Shown: positions 27,995-37,225, numbered from the stretch's first letter. The stretch is 64,000 bases of DNA from Helicobacter labetoulli (GCF_003670275.1 NZ_QXJF01000009.1:47990-111989), one strand, 5' to 3'. Notes: generated by a model from the letters alone, not told the origin. Numbers and translations: made by a program.

Positions 27995-28022
27995 GCTAGA
28001 TTCTAGGAGAATCTAGCTTTTG
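27995..28022. terminator. Bidirectional rho-independent terminator
   Basis: GCTAGATTCT (27995-28004) pairs perfectly with AGAATCTAGC (28008-28017) around a 3-nt loop. T-rich tails lie on both sides, suiting both the plus-strand TPR gene and the minus-strand symporter gene, which converge here. Confidence 0.8.
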
Positions 28023-28028
28023 AAGATT

Positions 28029-29444
28029 CTACTTCCAAAACTCCGTATCGTGGATACCGACATCTGCGGCTTTAAATACAGGGTTTTTACCTTCTTTGCG
28101 TTGTTTTTCATAGTCTTTTAGCACTTTTATAGCAATATTGCTAAGAAGCAAAATAACTACAATATTAATGCTTGCCATAAAGCCCATAAATACATCTGCG
28201 AGATCCCAAGCAAGTTGAAGATTGAGCTGTGCGCCGATAAAGACCATCGCCACTGCCGAAAAGCGAAAAATTTGCAGTGCGGTTTTATTGTGAGTGATGA
28301 ATTTAAAGTTTGCTTCCGCGTAGAAATAGTTTCCAATCAGTGAAGTAAAGGCAAAAAGCACGATGGCTACACTGACAAAGAGCAAACCAAATGAACCAAA
28401 ATGGCTTTGCATTACACTTTGCATAAGTGCCATTCCATTTTGGCTTGTTTGTGTGCTGATGTCCGCACAAAGCACCATAAATGCACTTGCCGAACAAATA
28501 ATAAGTGTATCAATAAAGACTGAAAGCGTTTGCACCATACCTTGTTTGGCTGGGTGGCTTGTGTGTGCAGCAGCTGCGGCATTTGGTGCTGAACCCATAC
28601 CAGCTTCATTTGAGAAAAGCCCTCTTTTTACGCCAATGACAATAGCACTTCCTGCAAAGCCACCAAAGATAGCTTGAAAGTTAAATGCCTCTTGTAAAAT
28701 ATTGCCAAAAATCATAGGGAGCTTATCAAGATTTATGCCAATGACAATGAGAGCCACCACAAGATAGCCAAACGCCATTACAGGCACAAGCACAGAAGAG
28801 ATAGTAGCAGAGCTTTTCCCTCCACCAAAGAAAAAGAAACTCACAAGTGCTGCAAGAATAAGACCAACAAAGAGTGTGAAGTAGCCTTCATTAAAACTTT
28901 CAGCACCTACAAAATATTCAAATGCCGAAGTCAGTGTGTATGACTGCAAACCATTGAATCCATAGGTAAAGCATAAAATCAATGAGATGGCAAAGATGAT
29001 ACCAAGGGTGCGGGACTTGAGCGCGGTTTCTATATAATAGGCTGGACCACCTTTATAGCGATGCTCACCATCACTGCGTTTATAGACTTGAGCAAGGGTA
29101 GATTCTACAAATGCACTTGCTCCACCAACCAAAGCAGTAATCCACATCCAAAAAAGTGCGCCAACACCACCGCCGACGATAGCAACAGAAACACCCACAA
29201 TATTGCCAATACCTACGCGTGAAGCCGTAGAAATCATCAATGCACCAAAAGGTGAGATGTGTTTCTCGTGGCTTTTTTCTTTTAACACCATAAAGGCATC
29301 TTTAAGGAAGCGAAGCTGAATGAATCTTGTGCGAATTGTCAAAAATAAACCGCATAAAATCAAAGCAAATACAAGCCAATAAGTGTATAAAAACCCACTT
29401 ATATTGTTAATAATATCGTGAAAAACCTGAATAAAGCTCTCCAT
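28029..29444 (-). CDS. Sodium:alanine symporter (AGCS family)
   Basis: 471 aa integral membrane transporter. AGCS motifs are GIGNIVGVSVAIVGGGVGALFWMW, GGPAYYIETAL, and FSNEAGMGSAPNAAAAAHTSHPAKQG. About ten to eleven membrane helices are apparent. It imports alanine, or glycine or serine, with sodium. The ATG at 29444 follows AAAGGGATAAC. It is alone on its strand. Confidence 0.92.
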   Translation of the reverse strand: MESFIQVFHDIINNISGFLYTYWLVFALILCGLFLTIRTRFIQLRFLKDAFMVLKEKSHEKHISPFGALMISTASRVGIGNIVGVSVAIVGGGVGALFWMWITALVGGASAFVESTLAQVYKRSDGEHRYKGGPAYYIETALKSRTLGIIFAISLILCFTYGFNGLQSYTLTSAFEYFVGAESFNEGYFTLFVGLILAALVSFFFFGGGKSSATISSVLVPVMAFGYLVVALIVIGINLDKLPMIFGNILQEAFNFQAIFGGFAGSAIVIGVKRGLFSNEAGMGSAPNAAAAAHTSHPAKQGMVQTLSVFIDTLIICSASAFMVLCADISTQTSQNGMALMQSVMQSHFGSFGLLFVSVAIVLFAFTSLIGNYFYAEANFKFITHNKTALQIFRFSAVAMVFIGAQLNLQLAWDLADVFMGFMASINIVVILLLSNIAIKVLKDYEKQRKEGKNPVFKAADVGIHDTEFWK

Positions 29445-29789
29445 AGTTATCCCTTTGAGAAAAAAATAAAAAGGCTATTCTATCAAATAAAAGAGAAAGT
29501 TATGTAAAGTGATATGGGTGGAAGGCGATATAAAAATATATTTAATGTTGCATTTTTCTACATTTTTAGAATCTAGCGTATTTTATATGATACAAAAAGA
29601 AACATTATAGCCATTTTATAGAATCCAAAGCAGGATAGACTTTTATTATTAAAGGAGTTTTGGAAGTAGGTTTGAAAATTGTGCCAAAAAAATAAATGGA
29701 GATTTTATCGTAGTTAGTAGGAGTGAAAGTTTTGTCAAAAAGCTTGAAAGGGCTTTAACACCTAAGGCAAGAAATAAATACAAAAGATT
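29445..29789. other. 345-bp intergenic region without a supported gene
   Basis: AT-rich. It holds the promoter region of the symporter gene on the minus strand. On the plus strand a frame at 29653-29793 stays open for 46 codons with ordinary codons (includes INGDFIVVSRSESFVKKLE) but has no ATG, GTG or TTG start in frame with a binding site. It could be a gene remnant. No RNA gene or repeat was seen. Confidence 0.4.
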
Positions 29790-30299
29790 CTAATGATAGC
29801 CTTGCGTTTTGGCGGTATTTTGAAGATTGATAACAAGCTCATCATAGCTGATATTTGCCTCTTTAAGCGTGTTGGTAAGAAGCTCAAATGATGCGTTCAT
29901 ACCGCCTTGAGATTCTGCTTGGCAAAGTTTGGGATACAAATCATTCATAAAACTCACGCCATTTTTGCTTGGGCGGCGGCGAACAGAGTAGTAGCCTATA
30001 ATATTGTGATGTTCATCATATGAGGGTGTGATGTTGGCAAAGACCCAATATACATTCTTCTCACGCGAAAGATTCTTAACAAAGCCAAAAAATTCCCTGC
30101 CATTTTGCACATTATCCCATAAAAGTTTAAAGGCGATTCTGGGCATATCCTGATGACGAATGATGTTGTGAGGTTTATTGAGAAACTCTGATTCTCTATA
30201 GCCACTAAATTGTATAAAATCAGCGTTTCCATAAGTGATATGCCCTTTTAAATCTGTCTTTGAGGTGATAAGTGTGTTGTCTTCAAGGTAGATTTCCAT
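29790..30299 (-). CDS. PAS-domain redox/energy-taxis sensor, CetB/Aer-like
   Basis: 169 aa, made almost entirely of one PAS domain: ITYGNADFIQFSGYRESE, NIIRHQDMPRIAFKLLWDNV, GFVKNLSREKNVYWVFANITP and the closing YYSVRRRPS. These match Aer/CetB PAS domains, which bind FAD. C. jejuni CetB is of similar size and works with a separate membrane signalling protein, CetA; no cetA is in this window. The start is the ATG at 30299 after AAAGGACTTG. It would be cytoplasmic. Confidence 0.8.
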   Translation of the reverse strand: MEIYLEDNTLITSKTDLKGHITYGNADFIQFSGYRESEFLNKPHNIIRHQDMPRIAFKLLWDNVQNGREFFGFVKNLSREKNVYWVFANITPSYDEHHNIIGYYSVRRRPSKNGVSFMNDLYPKLCQAESQGGMNASFELLTNTLKEANISYDELVINLQNTAKTQGYH

Positions 30300-30413
30300 A
30301 ATCAAGTCCTTTTTGAAAGAATGGCTTAGAAATCATTATCGCATAAGCTCTTCATACTAAAGTTAAGTTATAATAATGTTTTTATTAAATCTAGCTTAAA
30401 AATGGAGTAAGAG

Positions 30414-31244
30414 TTGGAATCTTTGCTTGTGGCGGCATATAAACCACCTTTTGTAAGCTCAAATACTTATCTTGGGCGATTAAAAAGGCGTTTTGGTATC
30501 AAAAAAGGTGGCTACCTAGGCACACTTGATCCATTTGCACAGGGTGTGCTTGTTGTTGGGTTTGGAAGCTATACACGGCTTTTTCCACATTTACAAAAAA
30601 CGCCCAAGGTGTATAGGGCGACTTTATGGCTTGGTGCAGATTCAGCAAGTTTGGATATTGAAAATATCACTTCTATTGAGTGTGTCAAAGAGCAAAGTTT
30701 AGCCCACATAAGTGAGATTTTGCATTCATTGCAGGACACTTTGAGCTACACTCCGCCAAAATTTAGCGCAAGACATATTAATGGTAAAAGGGCTTATGAG
30801 CTTGCAAGGCGTGGGGAAGATTTTACGCTGCCTCACACGCAAATGACAATTTATGATATAAAGCTATTGCATTACATCCACCCATTTTTGCATTTTGAAG
30901 TGAGTGTGAGTGAGGGGGCGTATGTGCGAAGTATCGGGGAGAAAATAGCACAGAATCTTGGTGTAAAAGGGGTGCTATCACATTTAGAGCGTGTGAGTGA
31001 GGGAAAAATGTATGTAAGCCAAGCTCAAGGGCTAAAGATTCTAAACCCCGTTGAATTTTTGCCATACAAAAGGTTGCACAATATGCAAAATTTTTATGAT
31101 GATATGTATTGTGGTAAAAAATTTTTGCTAAAAAATACAGAAAAAGGCAAATATATAGTGTGTTTTGAGGATTTTTTCTCTATAATTGAAGTTTTGAGCG
31201 ATGGCAGCGTAGAATACATTGTAAATAGGATAGGTGTATGTTAA
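30414..31244 (+). CDS. truB: tRNA pseudouridine(55) synthase
   Basis: 276 aa. It makes pseudouridine 55 in the T-loop. The catalytic aspartate is in GGYLGTLDPFAQGVLVVGFG, followed by YRATLWLGADSAS and the VSEGAYVRSIG motif. The start is a TTG at 30414 behind ATGGAGTAAG; an upstream ATG at 30402 meets a stop at once. A TATAAT-like -10 lies at about 30370. It leads the run truB-csrA-ispE-smpB. Confidence 0.9.
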   Translation: MESLLVAAYKPPFVSSNTYLGRLKRRFGIKKGGYLGTLDPFAQGVLVVGFGSYTRLFPHLQKTPKVYRATLWLGADSASLDIENITSIECVKEQSLAHISEILHSLQDTLSYTPPKFSARHINGKRAYELARRGEDFTLPHTQMTIYDIKLLHYIHPFLHFEVSVSEGAYVRSIGEKIAQNLGVKGVLSHLERVSEGKMYVSQAQGLKILNPVEFLPYKRLHNMQNFYDDMYCGKKFLLKNTEKGKYIVCFEDFFSIIEVLSDGSVEYIVNRIGVC

Positions 31245-31483
31245 TACTTTCAAGAAAGCAAGATGATAGCGTGATTATAGGCGATGATATTGAGATAAAG
31301 ATTATTTCTATTGATAAAGGGAGTGTGCGTTTGGGCTTTTCCGCACCTGAATCTTGCGTGATTTTACGCGGCGAGTTAAAAGAGGCTATCACTTCACAAA
31401 ACAAACAAGCCTCTCAAGCTATGGATAAAAATGCTATAACGCAAATCAAATCCCTTCTTAAAACAAAACACAAAACGCAATAA
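31238..31483 (+). CDS. csrA: Carbon storage regulator, RNA-binding
   Basis: 81 aa. CsrA binds GGA motifs in mRNA leaders to block translation; in epsilonproteobacteria it influences motility and stress. The sequence MLILSRKQDDSVIIGDDIEI and VRLGFSAPESCVILR is typical, with the RNA-contact arginine near residue 44. A C-terminal tail of about 20 residues extends past the usual 60-residue core. It overlaps truB by 7 bp, so the two are coupled. Confidence 0.94.
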   Translation: MLILSRKQDDSVIIGDDIEIKIISIDKGSVRLGFSAPESCVILRGELKEAITSQNKQASQAMDKNAITQIKSLLKTKHKTQ

Positions 31484-31493
31484 TGGGTTTTAA

Positions 31494-32285
31494 ATGACTT
31501 TCCGTGTATATCCAAAAGTGAATATTTTTTTAAAAATCGTGGGCTTTGAGGCGGGATTCCATATGCTGAATTCCCGCTTTATCTTAGCTCAAGGTAGCCT
31601 GTATGATGAGATGTGTATCACGCAAAAAGATAGCTTTTGTCTTAAGGGTGATTTTGGCTGTGAGATGAGGGAGAATCTTATTTTTAAGGCAAAATGTGCT
31701 TTGAGTGAATATCTAAACCAACAAAGCAGGGAGACATTAGGCTTAGAATCTTTGCATATAGAGGTGCAGAAAAGGATACCACAAGGTGCAGGACTAGGCG
31801 GGGGCAGTGCGAATGCGGGGGCGTTTCTTAGGGGGGCAAATGAGATTCTATCTTTGGGGCTTAGAGAAGATGAGCTTATAGACATTGCTAAACATATCGG
31901 GGCTGATGTAAGTTTTTTTGCAAGTGGATTAAGAAGTGCAAATGTCAGTGGTAAGGGTGAGAAACTAGAATCTATGCAAGAAGTAGCGATAGAATGTGAG
32001 ATTTACACGCCGAGCTTATTTTGTGATACAAAAAAGGTATATAGGGCATTTGCAGATTCTATTCAAAATAAATCTCGGCAATATTCCCCACAGGCTACGC
32101 AATGGCTTAATATGCAAAGCAGAGAGATTTTAAAAGTCCACTATACGCAAGAGGAGCTTAATGACTTATTTGAAAGTGCGTGCGTGTGTTATCCAAGCTT
32201 AAAAGATGTGGCAAAAGAGCTAGGCAAGGGTTGGTATTTTAGCGGAGGTGGCAGCAGCTTTTTTAGGCTAAAGGGAGAGGAATAA
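31494..32285 (+). CDS. ispE: 4-diphosphocytidyl-2-C-methyl-D-erythritol kinase
   Basis: 263 aa GHMP kinase of the MEP isoprenoid pathway. It has YPKVNIFLKIVG at the N-terminus, the ATP motif IPQGAGLGGGSANAGAFL, GADVSFF, and a C-terminal WYFSGGGSSFFRL. It lies 10 bp after csrA and its stop touches the smpB start. Confidence 0.93.
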   Translation: MTFRVYPKVNIFLKIVGFEAGFHMLNSRFILAQGSLYDEMCITQKDSFCLKGDFGCEMRENLIFKAKCALSEYLNQQSRETLGLESLHIEVQKRIPQGAGLGGGSANAGAFLRGANEILSLGLREDELIDIAKHIGADVSFFASGLRSANVSGKGEKLESMQEVAIECEIYTPSLFCDTKKVYRAFADSIQNKSRQYSPQATQWLNMQSREILKVHYTQEELNDLFESACVCYPSLKDVAKELGKGWYFSGGGSSFFRLKGEE

Positions 32286-32752
32286 TGCACGAGAGAGTGA
32301 TTGCTAAAAATAAAAAAGCATTTTTTGATTATGAGATTTTGCAAACTTTAGAATCTGGCATTGCTTTGCTTGGTAGCGAGGTGAAAAGTATCCGTGCTGG
32401 GCGGGTTAATCTCAAAGATAGCTTTGTGAGAATCGTGCGTGGAGAGGCATTTTTGTTTAATGCACATATTTCATTTTTAGAGACAACTTTTACATATTTT
32501 AAGCCAAATGAGCGGCGTGAGAGAAAGCTATTGCTCCATAGAAAAGAGATTGATAAACTTTTTGGTAGCGTGAGTAAAGAGGGCTTGTCAATCGTGCCTT
32601 TGAGTATATATTTAAATAAAAGAAACAAAATAAAGCTCTCAATCGCCATAGTGCGTGGTAAGAAACTGCACGATAAGCGTGAAAGTATTAAGAAAAAAAC
32701 ACTTGAACGAGAAGCAAGGGCAAATATGAAAGACTATGGCAAAAGGATTTAA
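32285..32752 (+). CDS. smpB: SsrA (tmRNA)-binding protein
   Basis: 155 aa trans-translation factor. It shows NKKAFFDYEILQTLESGIAL, GSEVKSIRAGRVNLKDSFVRI, and the basic C-terminal tail KKKTLEREARANMKDYGKRI that enters the ribosome decoding region. The ATG follows GGGAGAGGAATA and overlaps the ispE stop. It ends the truB-csrA-ispE-smpB transcript; 278 bp of AT-rich sequence follow. Confidence 0.95.
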   Translation: MHERVIAKNKKAFFDYEILQTLESGIALLGSEVKSIRAGRVNLKDSFVRIVRGEAFLFNAHISFLETTFTYFKPNERRERKLLLHRKEIDKLFGSVSKEGLSIVPLSIYLNKRNKIKLSIAIVRGKKLHDKRESIKKKTLEREARANMKDYGKRI

Positions 32753-33030
32753 AACTGGGATTGTGCAATTGTGAATCTTGTTTTATTATTTGGCGTGGAT
32801 TTTGTTTTTTGGTGTTTTTAAAAGAATTTTACCGCCCTGCAAACCTTAATTATCATAGTTGATTATAGGCTGTATAGATTTTCCATTTTAAGATTCTCTA
32901 TTTGCGTATTTGTATGTTGTTTTTTTGATTTGTAATTCATAATTTAGCCCGTGCTGTTAGAAAAAAAATGTAAAATACGCCACTGCAAATTATAAAAGAA
33001 CTTAAATGCACTCTAAAAGGGGTTTTAGGA

Positions 33031-33486
33031 ATGAAAGAAATTGTTGATTATGGTGTGCTTGGAATCTTGGTGTTTTTAAGCATTGTTATGCTTGGCGTGG
33101 CATTGGAGCGGTGGTGGCTGTATCACAAGATTAACCTTAGGGAGTTTAAGGATAAAAGAGTGCTTGAACTCCTTTTACACAAACGCTTAACACTGATTGC
33201 TACGATTGGTTCAAATGCTCCATATGTTGGACTTTTGGGAACTGTTATTGGCATTATGGTAACTTTTGTAGAGATTGGCTCAAACTCACTTGTGGATACA
33301 CAAAGCATTATGTCCGGACTCGCACTCGCGCTAAAAGCCACTGCAGCCGGACTTGTAGTCGCTATACCAAGCATTGTATTTTATAATCTTTTATTACGCA
33401 AGGCGGAGGTTTTACTCTCGCTTTGGGATATTACGCATAATCCATTGCAAAATACGCCAAAATCTATAACAAGATATGATGTGTAG
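33031..33486 (+). CDS. exbB: ExbB/TolQ-family proton channel subunit
   Basis: 151 aa, three membrane helices: about 5-25, then the family block GSNAPYVGLLGTVIGIMVTF (about 56-75), then LALALKATAAGLVVAIPSIVFYN. ExbB forms the proton channel that powers TonB. The ATG follows AAAGGGGTTTTAGGA. The position upstream of exbD matches HP1445/HP1446 as I recall. A TAAAAT -10-like box lies at about 32970 in the preceding gap. Confidence 0.93.
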   Translation: MKEIVDYGVLGILVFLSIVMLGVALERWWLYHKINLREFKDKRVLELLLHKRLTLIATIGSNAPYVGLLGTVIGIMVTFVEIGSNSLVDTQSIMSGLALALKATAAGLVVAIPSIVFYNLLLRKAEVLLSLWDITHNPLQNTPKSITRYDV

Positions 33487-33512
33487 CTAGGTGTCATAGG
33501 GGAAAAAGGATA

Positions 33513-33893
33513 ATGAAAAAAATAGATTCGCTCAATCTCATTCCTTTTATTGACATTATGCTTGTGCTGCTGGTGATTGTGCTAACAAGTGCTTCATTTG
33601 TCGTGCAGAGCAGGATTCAAGTAGATGTCCCACAAATTGAGGATACACAAGGAAATAATGCAGATAAAAAGGATACACACAGCATTACAATCAATAAAGA
33701 AGGGCAGTTCTACCTTGATGATAAGGCGTTGGATTTGGAGGAGTTAAAGACACATTTAAGTGATTTTGATAAAAATACGCAAATCATTATTCGCGGCGAT
33801 AGACAGAGTGATTTGGAGTTTTTTCTTAAAATTACAACAATGCTGCGTGATATGGGGATAAATGATGTCTATGTCATCACAGAGCAAAAATAA
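33513..33893 (+). CDS. exbD: ExbD/TolR-family subunit
   Basis: 126 aa. One membrane helix (LIPFIDIMLVLLVIVLTSASF) carries the proton-binding aspartate 14, followed by a periplasmic domain with SITINKEGQFYLDDKAL and IIRGDRQSDLEFF. It is the partner of ExbB, 26 bp upstream. tonB itself is not in the window. Only 15 bp separate it from the next gene. Confidence 0.93.
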   Translation: MKKIDSLNLIPFIDIMLVLLVIVLTSASFVVQSRIQVDVPQIEDTQGNNADKKDTHSITINKEGQFYLDDKALDLEELKTHLSDFDKNTQIIIRGDRQSDLEFFLKITTMLRDMGINDVYVITEQK

Positions 33894-33908
33894 AGGCAAG
33901 GAGCGTGT

Positions 33909-35843
33909 ATGCAAGAGATAAATTGGCTGATTAATATTTGTTTTACTATCATTATGGTGGGGCTTTTTGTGTGGGACTTTAGAAGTTTTGGTGAGCCTAC
34001 ACATAAGGATTTTAAAGCCATTATTATGAGTGCTGGGGTGCTTGGGACTTTTGTGGGGATTTTTGTGGGGCTTATGGGCTTTGATACTTTAGCTTTGCAA
34101 GATTCAGTGCCTTTATTACTTGATGGGTTAAAGACGGCATTTTACACCTCTATTGTGGGTATGGGACTTGCCATTACGCTTTCAATTATTCAGCGAGCAA
34201 AGGGTATTAAAAGCACGCAAGATATGAATATTGATTATATCCTTAATCAAGCCCAGAATCTAAGCTACCTTAAAGGTATAGAAAAGGGTATGGAAGGACT
34301 AAATAGTAAGACAATAGAGCTTCCTACAAAAAGCGATATGCTTCAAATCAACACCACAACAAACGCCCTTTTAGAATCTAGCCTAAAAAAGATTGACACT
34401 TCCTTGCAAGAGGCGATTAAGCAGCTTGCTTCAGGGGCTTCTAAAGAGCTGATTGCCGCATTGGAGCTTGTGATTAGGGACTTTAATCAAAATTTGCAAA
34501 ATCAGTTTGGAGAGAATTTTAAAGAACTTAATAGTGCTGTTGGTAAATTGCTTGAGTGGCAGAATAACTATAGGCATAATGTGGAGCAAAGCCAAGCGTT
34601 ATTACTTCAAACGCAAAATGCCCTGCAAGATAGCACAAAGGCTATGGGGCAAACTCAAGCGACTTTAGAATCTATCACAGCACAGAATAAAAGTGCAATG
34701 GAATTTTATGCCAAAACGCTTAGTGTGATTGAAGAGATGAAAAATAAGGGCGAGATTTTAGAATCTCAACTTCAGCAAATCTCTACACTTGGGGAGAATG
34801 CTAGAGTGTGCCTTGCTGATATGGACAAGTTTTTTGCAGGTGCGACACAGGGCTTTGAAGAGCTTAACTTTCAGGTTAAAGAACAGATGGGCAAACTTGA
34901 AGAGGGTATCAAAGAATATTTTAGTAAGCTTGATGAACACGCAAGTGAGAATATGGATAATCTTAGACGATTTATGGAATCTAGCTCAAAAGAAACTCAA
35001 ACTTCCCTTACAGAGATTTTGGATAATCACACTTCGCTCTTCCGCACACAATGCAATACTCTAGCAAATGAGAGTGAGGAGCTACTCAAAGGGCTTTTAG
35101 ATTCAGCAAATACACAACTGCAAACGCTAAGCAAAGAGCTAGAGAAAAATATAGAACACAATAGAGAATCTAGCACACATAATGCTGCGGAGTTTGCTAG
35201 ACTGCGAGAGCATATTGCAACAAATCATAGTGCGATTGTAGAAAGCCTAGAATCTAGTCTATCGCGTTTAAATAGCCATAATGAAAATATTATGCAAGAT
35301 ATGTCAAAGGGTATGAAAGGTATGCAAGAGATGTATCTCTCAACTTTGAGTGCGAGTATGGATTCTGTAATGACAAAAGAACAAGAGATTATTAAAACAA
35401 GAGTAGAGGCATTAAGCGAGCTAGCACAAAAGACAGATTCTAATCTCAATACACAATATGAGCAGGTGAATAATTTCTTAAAAAAACTTGCGACAGAGTA
35501 TTTGAAGATTATGCAAAAGCTTACAAAAGATTCTGTGGCAATTCCCAAAGATATGGGTGTGCAGGTGGTGAAAGATTTTGGCGATTTACAGCATAATCTT
35601 CTATCCCATCTTGGTAATCTTAATACGCAGATTCAGCATAATAGTATGCAGCTTGTTGAGCTTTATCGCAATGTGGAGAATCTGCTGAAAGAAAATGTTG
35701 ATGGGAATAAATCCTTACACAATGAGATTAAAGAGACTTTTATGGGCCTTGATGATTCAATGCAGAGCAGTATGGAGAATTTCAAGGAGAATTATGAGTG
35801 GTTTTTGCGGCGTGTGCGTGAGCTTATCGGCTCAAGGCAGTAG
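33909..35843 (+). CDS. ZorA-like MotA/TolQ/ExbB motor protein with long coiled-coil tail
   Basis: 644 aa. Residues about 5-105 carry three membrane helices of the MotA/ExbB type (GVLGTFVGIFVGLMGFDT and SVPLLLDGLKTAFYTSIVGMGLAITL). About 500 residues of Gln/Glu/Asn/Lys-rich heptad-like sequence follow, with no other domain seen. The layout of short channel plus very long cytoplasmic coiled coil is that of ZorA in Zorya anti-phage systems, not of flagellar MotA or of ExbB. It follows exbD by 15 bp and is paired with an OmpA/MotB-like gene. No zorC, zorD, zorE or other effector is adjacent. Confidence 0.75.
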   Translation: MQEINWLINICFTIIMVGLFVWDFRSFGEPTHKDFKAIIMSAGVLGTFVGIFVGLMGFDTLALQDSVPLLLDGLKTAFYTSIVGMGLAITLSIIQRAKGIKSTQDMNIDYILNQAQNLSYLKGIEKGMEGLNSKTIELPTKSDMLQINTTTNALLESSLKKIDTSLQEAIKQLASGASKELIAALELVIRDFNQNLQNQFGENFKELNSAVGKLLEWQNNYRHNVEQSQALLLQTQNALQDSTKAMGQTQATLESITAQNKSAMEFYAKTLSVIEEMKNKGEILESQLQQISTLGENARVCLADMDKFFAGATQGFEELNFQVKEQMGKLEEGIKEYFSKLDEHASENMDNLRRFMESSSKETQTSLTEILDNHTSLFRTQCNTLANESEELLKGLLDSANTQLQTLSKELEKNIEHNRESSTHNAAEFARLREHIATNHSAIVESLESSLSRLNSHNENIMQDMSKGMKGMQEMYLSTLSASMDSVMTKEQEIIKTRVEALSELAQKTDSNLNTQYEQVNNFLKKLATEYLKIMQKLTKDSVAIPKDMGVQVVKDFGDLQHNLLSHLGNLNTQIQHNSMQLVELYRNVENLLKENVDGNKSLHNEIKETFMGLDDSMQSSMENFKENYEWFLRRVRELIGSRQ

Positions 35844-35871
35844 AGGATACAGGGCAATAAAAGGATAAATA

Positions 35872-36588
35872 ATGAAGCATAATCAGTGGATAAGCATTTC
35901 TGATATGATGGCGGGGATTATGATGATATTTTTGCTTATTATGGTCTCTTTTATGCTTATCACGCAAAAAACGCAAGAAGATTTGAAGATTCAAAATCAA
36001 AAGCTTTTGGAGCTCAATGAAGCAATGAGCGAGATTGCACAAAATTATTCTAATTTGCAGCAGGAGCTGTATGAGGCGTTGCTTAAAGAGTTTGAAAAAG
36101 ATTTAAAAAAATGGGACGCACATATTGATGAGGATAATACCATTCGCTTTAATGAACCAGAAGTGCTATTTGATACAGGTGCAAAGCAGGTAAAGAAGCG
36201 ATTTCAAGATATTTTAGATGATTTTTTTCCACGATATGTGAAGATTCTCTCTTTGCCAAAATTCCAAGATTCTATTGAAGAAATTCGCATAGAGGGGCAT
36301 ACTTCGCAAAGTTGGTTTTCAGCCCAAACGCTAGAAGAGCGATATTTGGGCAATGCTGAACTCTCACAGGCACGGGCATTGGAAGTATTAAAATATTGTT
36401 TTAATCTTAAAAAAATAGATTCACAAAAAGAGTGGCTTATTAAGGTGTTTCGTGCAAATGGATTGTCTTTTGCCAAACCCTTAGAGGATGATGACAAATC
36501 AAGGCGGGTGGAGTTTCGCGTCATCACAAAGGCAAATAAGGACTTGCTAAGAATCCTTGAGATCAGCAAAGATTTTGAGCCAAAATAA
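35872..36588 (+). CDS. ZorB-like MotB/OmpA-domain protein
   Basis: 238 aa. One N-terminal membrane helix (about 12-32) is led by SISDMMAGIMMIFLLIMVSFM; Asp11 sits where MotB and ZorB carry the proton-accepting aspartate. A short coiled coil follows (about 35-75), then an OmpA-like peptidoglycan-binding domain: VLFDTGAKQVKKRF, IEEIRIEGHTSQ, LSQARALEVLKY and the closing DDKSRRVEFRV. Together with the preceding gene it would make a cell-wall-anchored ion-driven motor. AAAAGGATAAATA precedes the ATG. It is 62 bp upstream of rpmH. Confidence 0.78.
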   Translation: MKHNQWISISDMMAGIMMIFLLIMVSFMLITQKTQEDLKIQNQKLLELNEAMSEIAQNYSNLQQELYEALLKEFEKDLKKWDAHIDEDNTIRFNEPEVLFDTGAKQVKKRFQDILDDFFPRYVKILSLPKFQDSIEEIRIEGHTSQSWFSAQTLEERYLGNAELSQARALEVLKYCFNLKKIDSQKEWLIKVFRANGLSFAKPLEDDDKSRRVEFRVITKANKDLLRILEISKDFEPK

Positions 36589-36650
36589 CCTTTTTTTAAG
36601 TAAAAACTCGGCATAATCGCCGACTTTAATTTTAACTTTAAGGCAAAAGT

Positions 36651-36785
36651 ATGAAAAGAACTTATCAACCACACAATACGCCAAGAAAGAGAACTCACGG
36701 CTTTCGTGCAAGAATGAAAACAAAAAATGGAAGACGCGTTATTAACGCAAGGAGAGCAAAAGGTCGCAAAAGACTTTCAGTGTAA
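36651..36785 (+). CDS. rpmH: 50S ribosomal protein L34
   Basis: 44 aa, Arg/Lys-rich and universally conserved in pattern: [20 protein letters not shown] at the start and [11 protein letters not shown] at the end. The ATG at 36651 lies after TTTAAGGCAAAAGT. A -10-like CATAAT lies at about 36612, beside a small CGGC/GCCG stem. It precedes rnpA, as in nearly all bacteria. Confidence 0.97.
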   Translation: MKRTYQPHNTPRKRTHGFRARMKTKNGRRVINARRAKGRKRLSV

Positions 36786-36793
36786 GTTTTAAG

Positions 36794-37225
36794 ATGAGGT
36801 TAGATTCGCTTAAAAATAAGGCAGAATTTGACTTTATCTACAAAAATGCACAGCGTTTCTTTCACAAAAACTTCGTGCTTTATGCACTTCAAATCTCAAG
36901 CATTAAACCTAGTAATTTCCGCACCCAAAAGTTTATAGATTCTCTTCATTCGCATAGTGCAGAGATGTATATTGGTTTAAGTATCTCACGCAAAGTTGGC
37001 AAGGCGTGTGTGAGAAACTTGCTAAAGCGGCGACTTCGTGCGATTATGTATGAAAATCGCTCAAAGTTGCAGGACTATATTTTTGTCATTGTGGCAAAAG
37101 AGGGGATTGTTTTAGCGGATTTTGCCACACTTCAAAGAGATATATTATTTGCTTGTTCTAAAATCTCTCAAAATTATCAAAAAACGCATAAAGCCCACTC
37201 TCCAAATAAGCCAAAGAGAATCTAA
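36794..37225 (+). CDS. rnpA: Ribonuclease P protein component
   Basis: 143 aa basic protein that assists the RNase P RNA in cleaving tRNA 5' leaders. The conserved N-terminal RLDSLKNKAEFDFIYKNAQRF and the RNR-type motif ISRKVGKACVRNLLKRRLRAIM are present. It lies 8 bp after rpmH; its stop abuts the yidD start. Confidence 0.93.
   Translation: MRLDSLKNKAEFDFIYKNAQRFFHKNFVLYALQISSIKPSNFRTQKFIDSLHSHSAEMYIGLSISRKVGKACVRNLLKRRLRAIMYENRSKLQDYIFVIVAKEGIVLADFATLQRDILFACSKISQNYQKTHKAHSPNKPKRI

Noticed and set aside
33909..36588. A complete Zorya defence system
   Set aside because: Only A- and B-like genes are present; the next genes are rpmH and rnpA, and no helicase or nuclease effector is adjacent.
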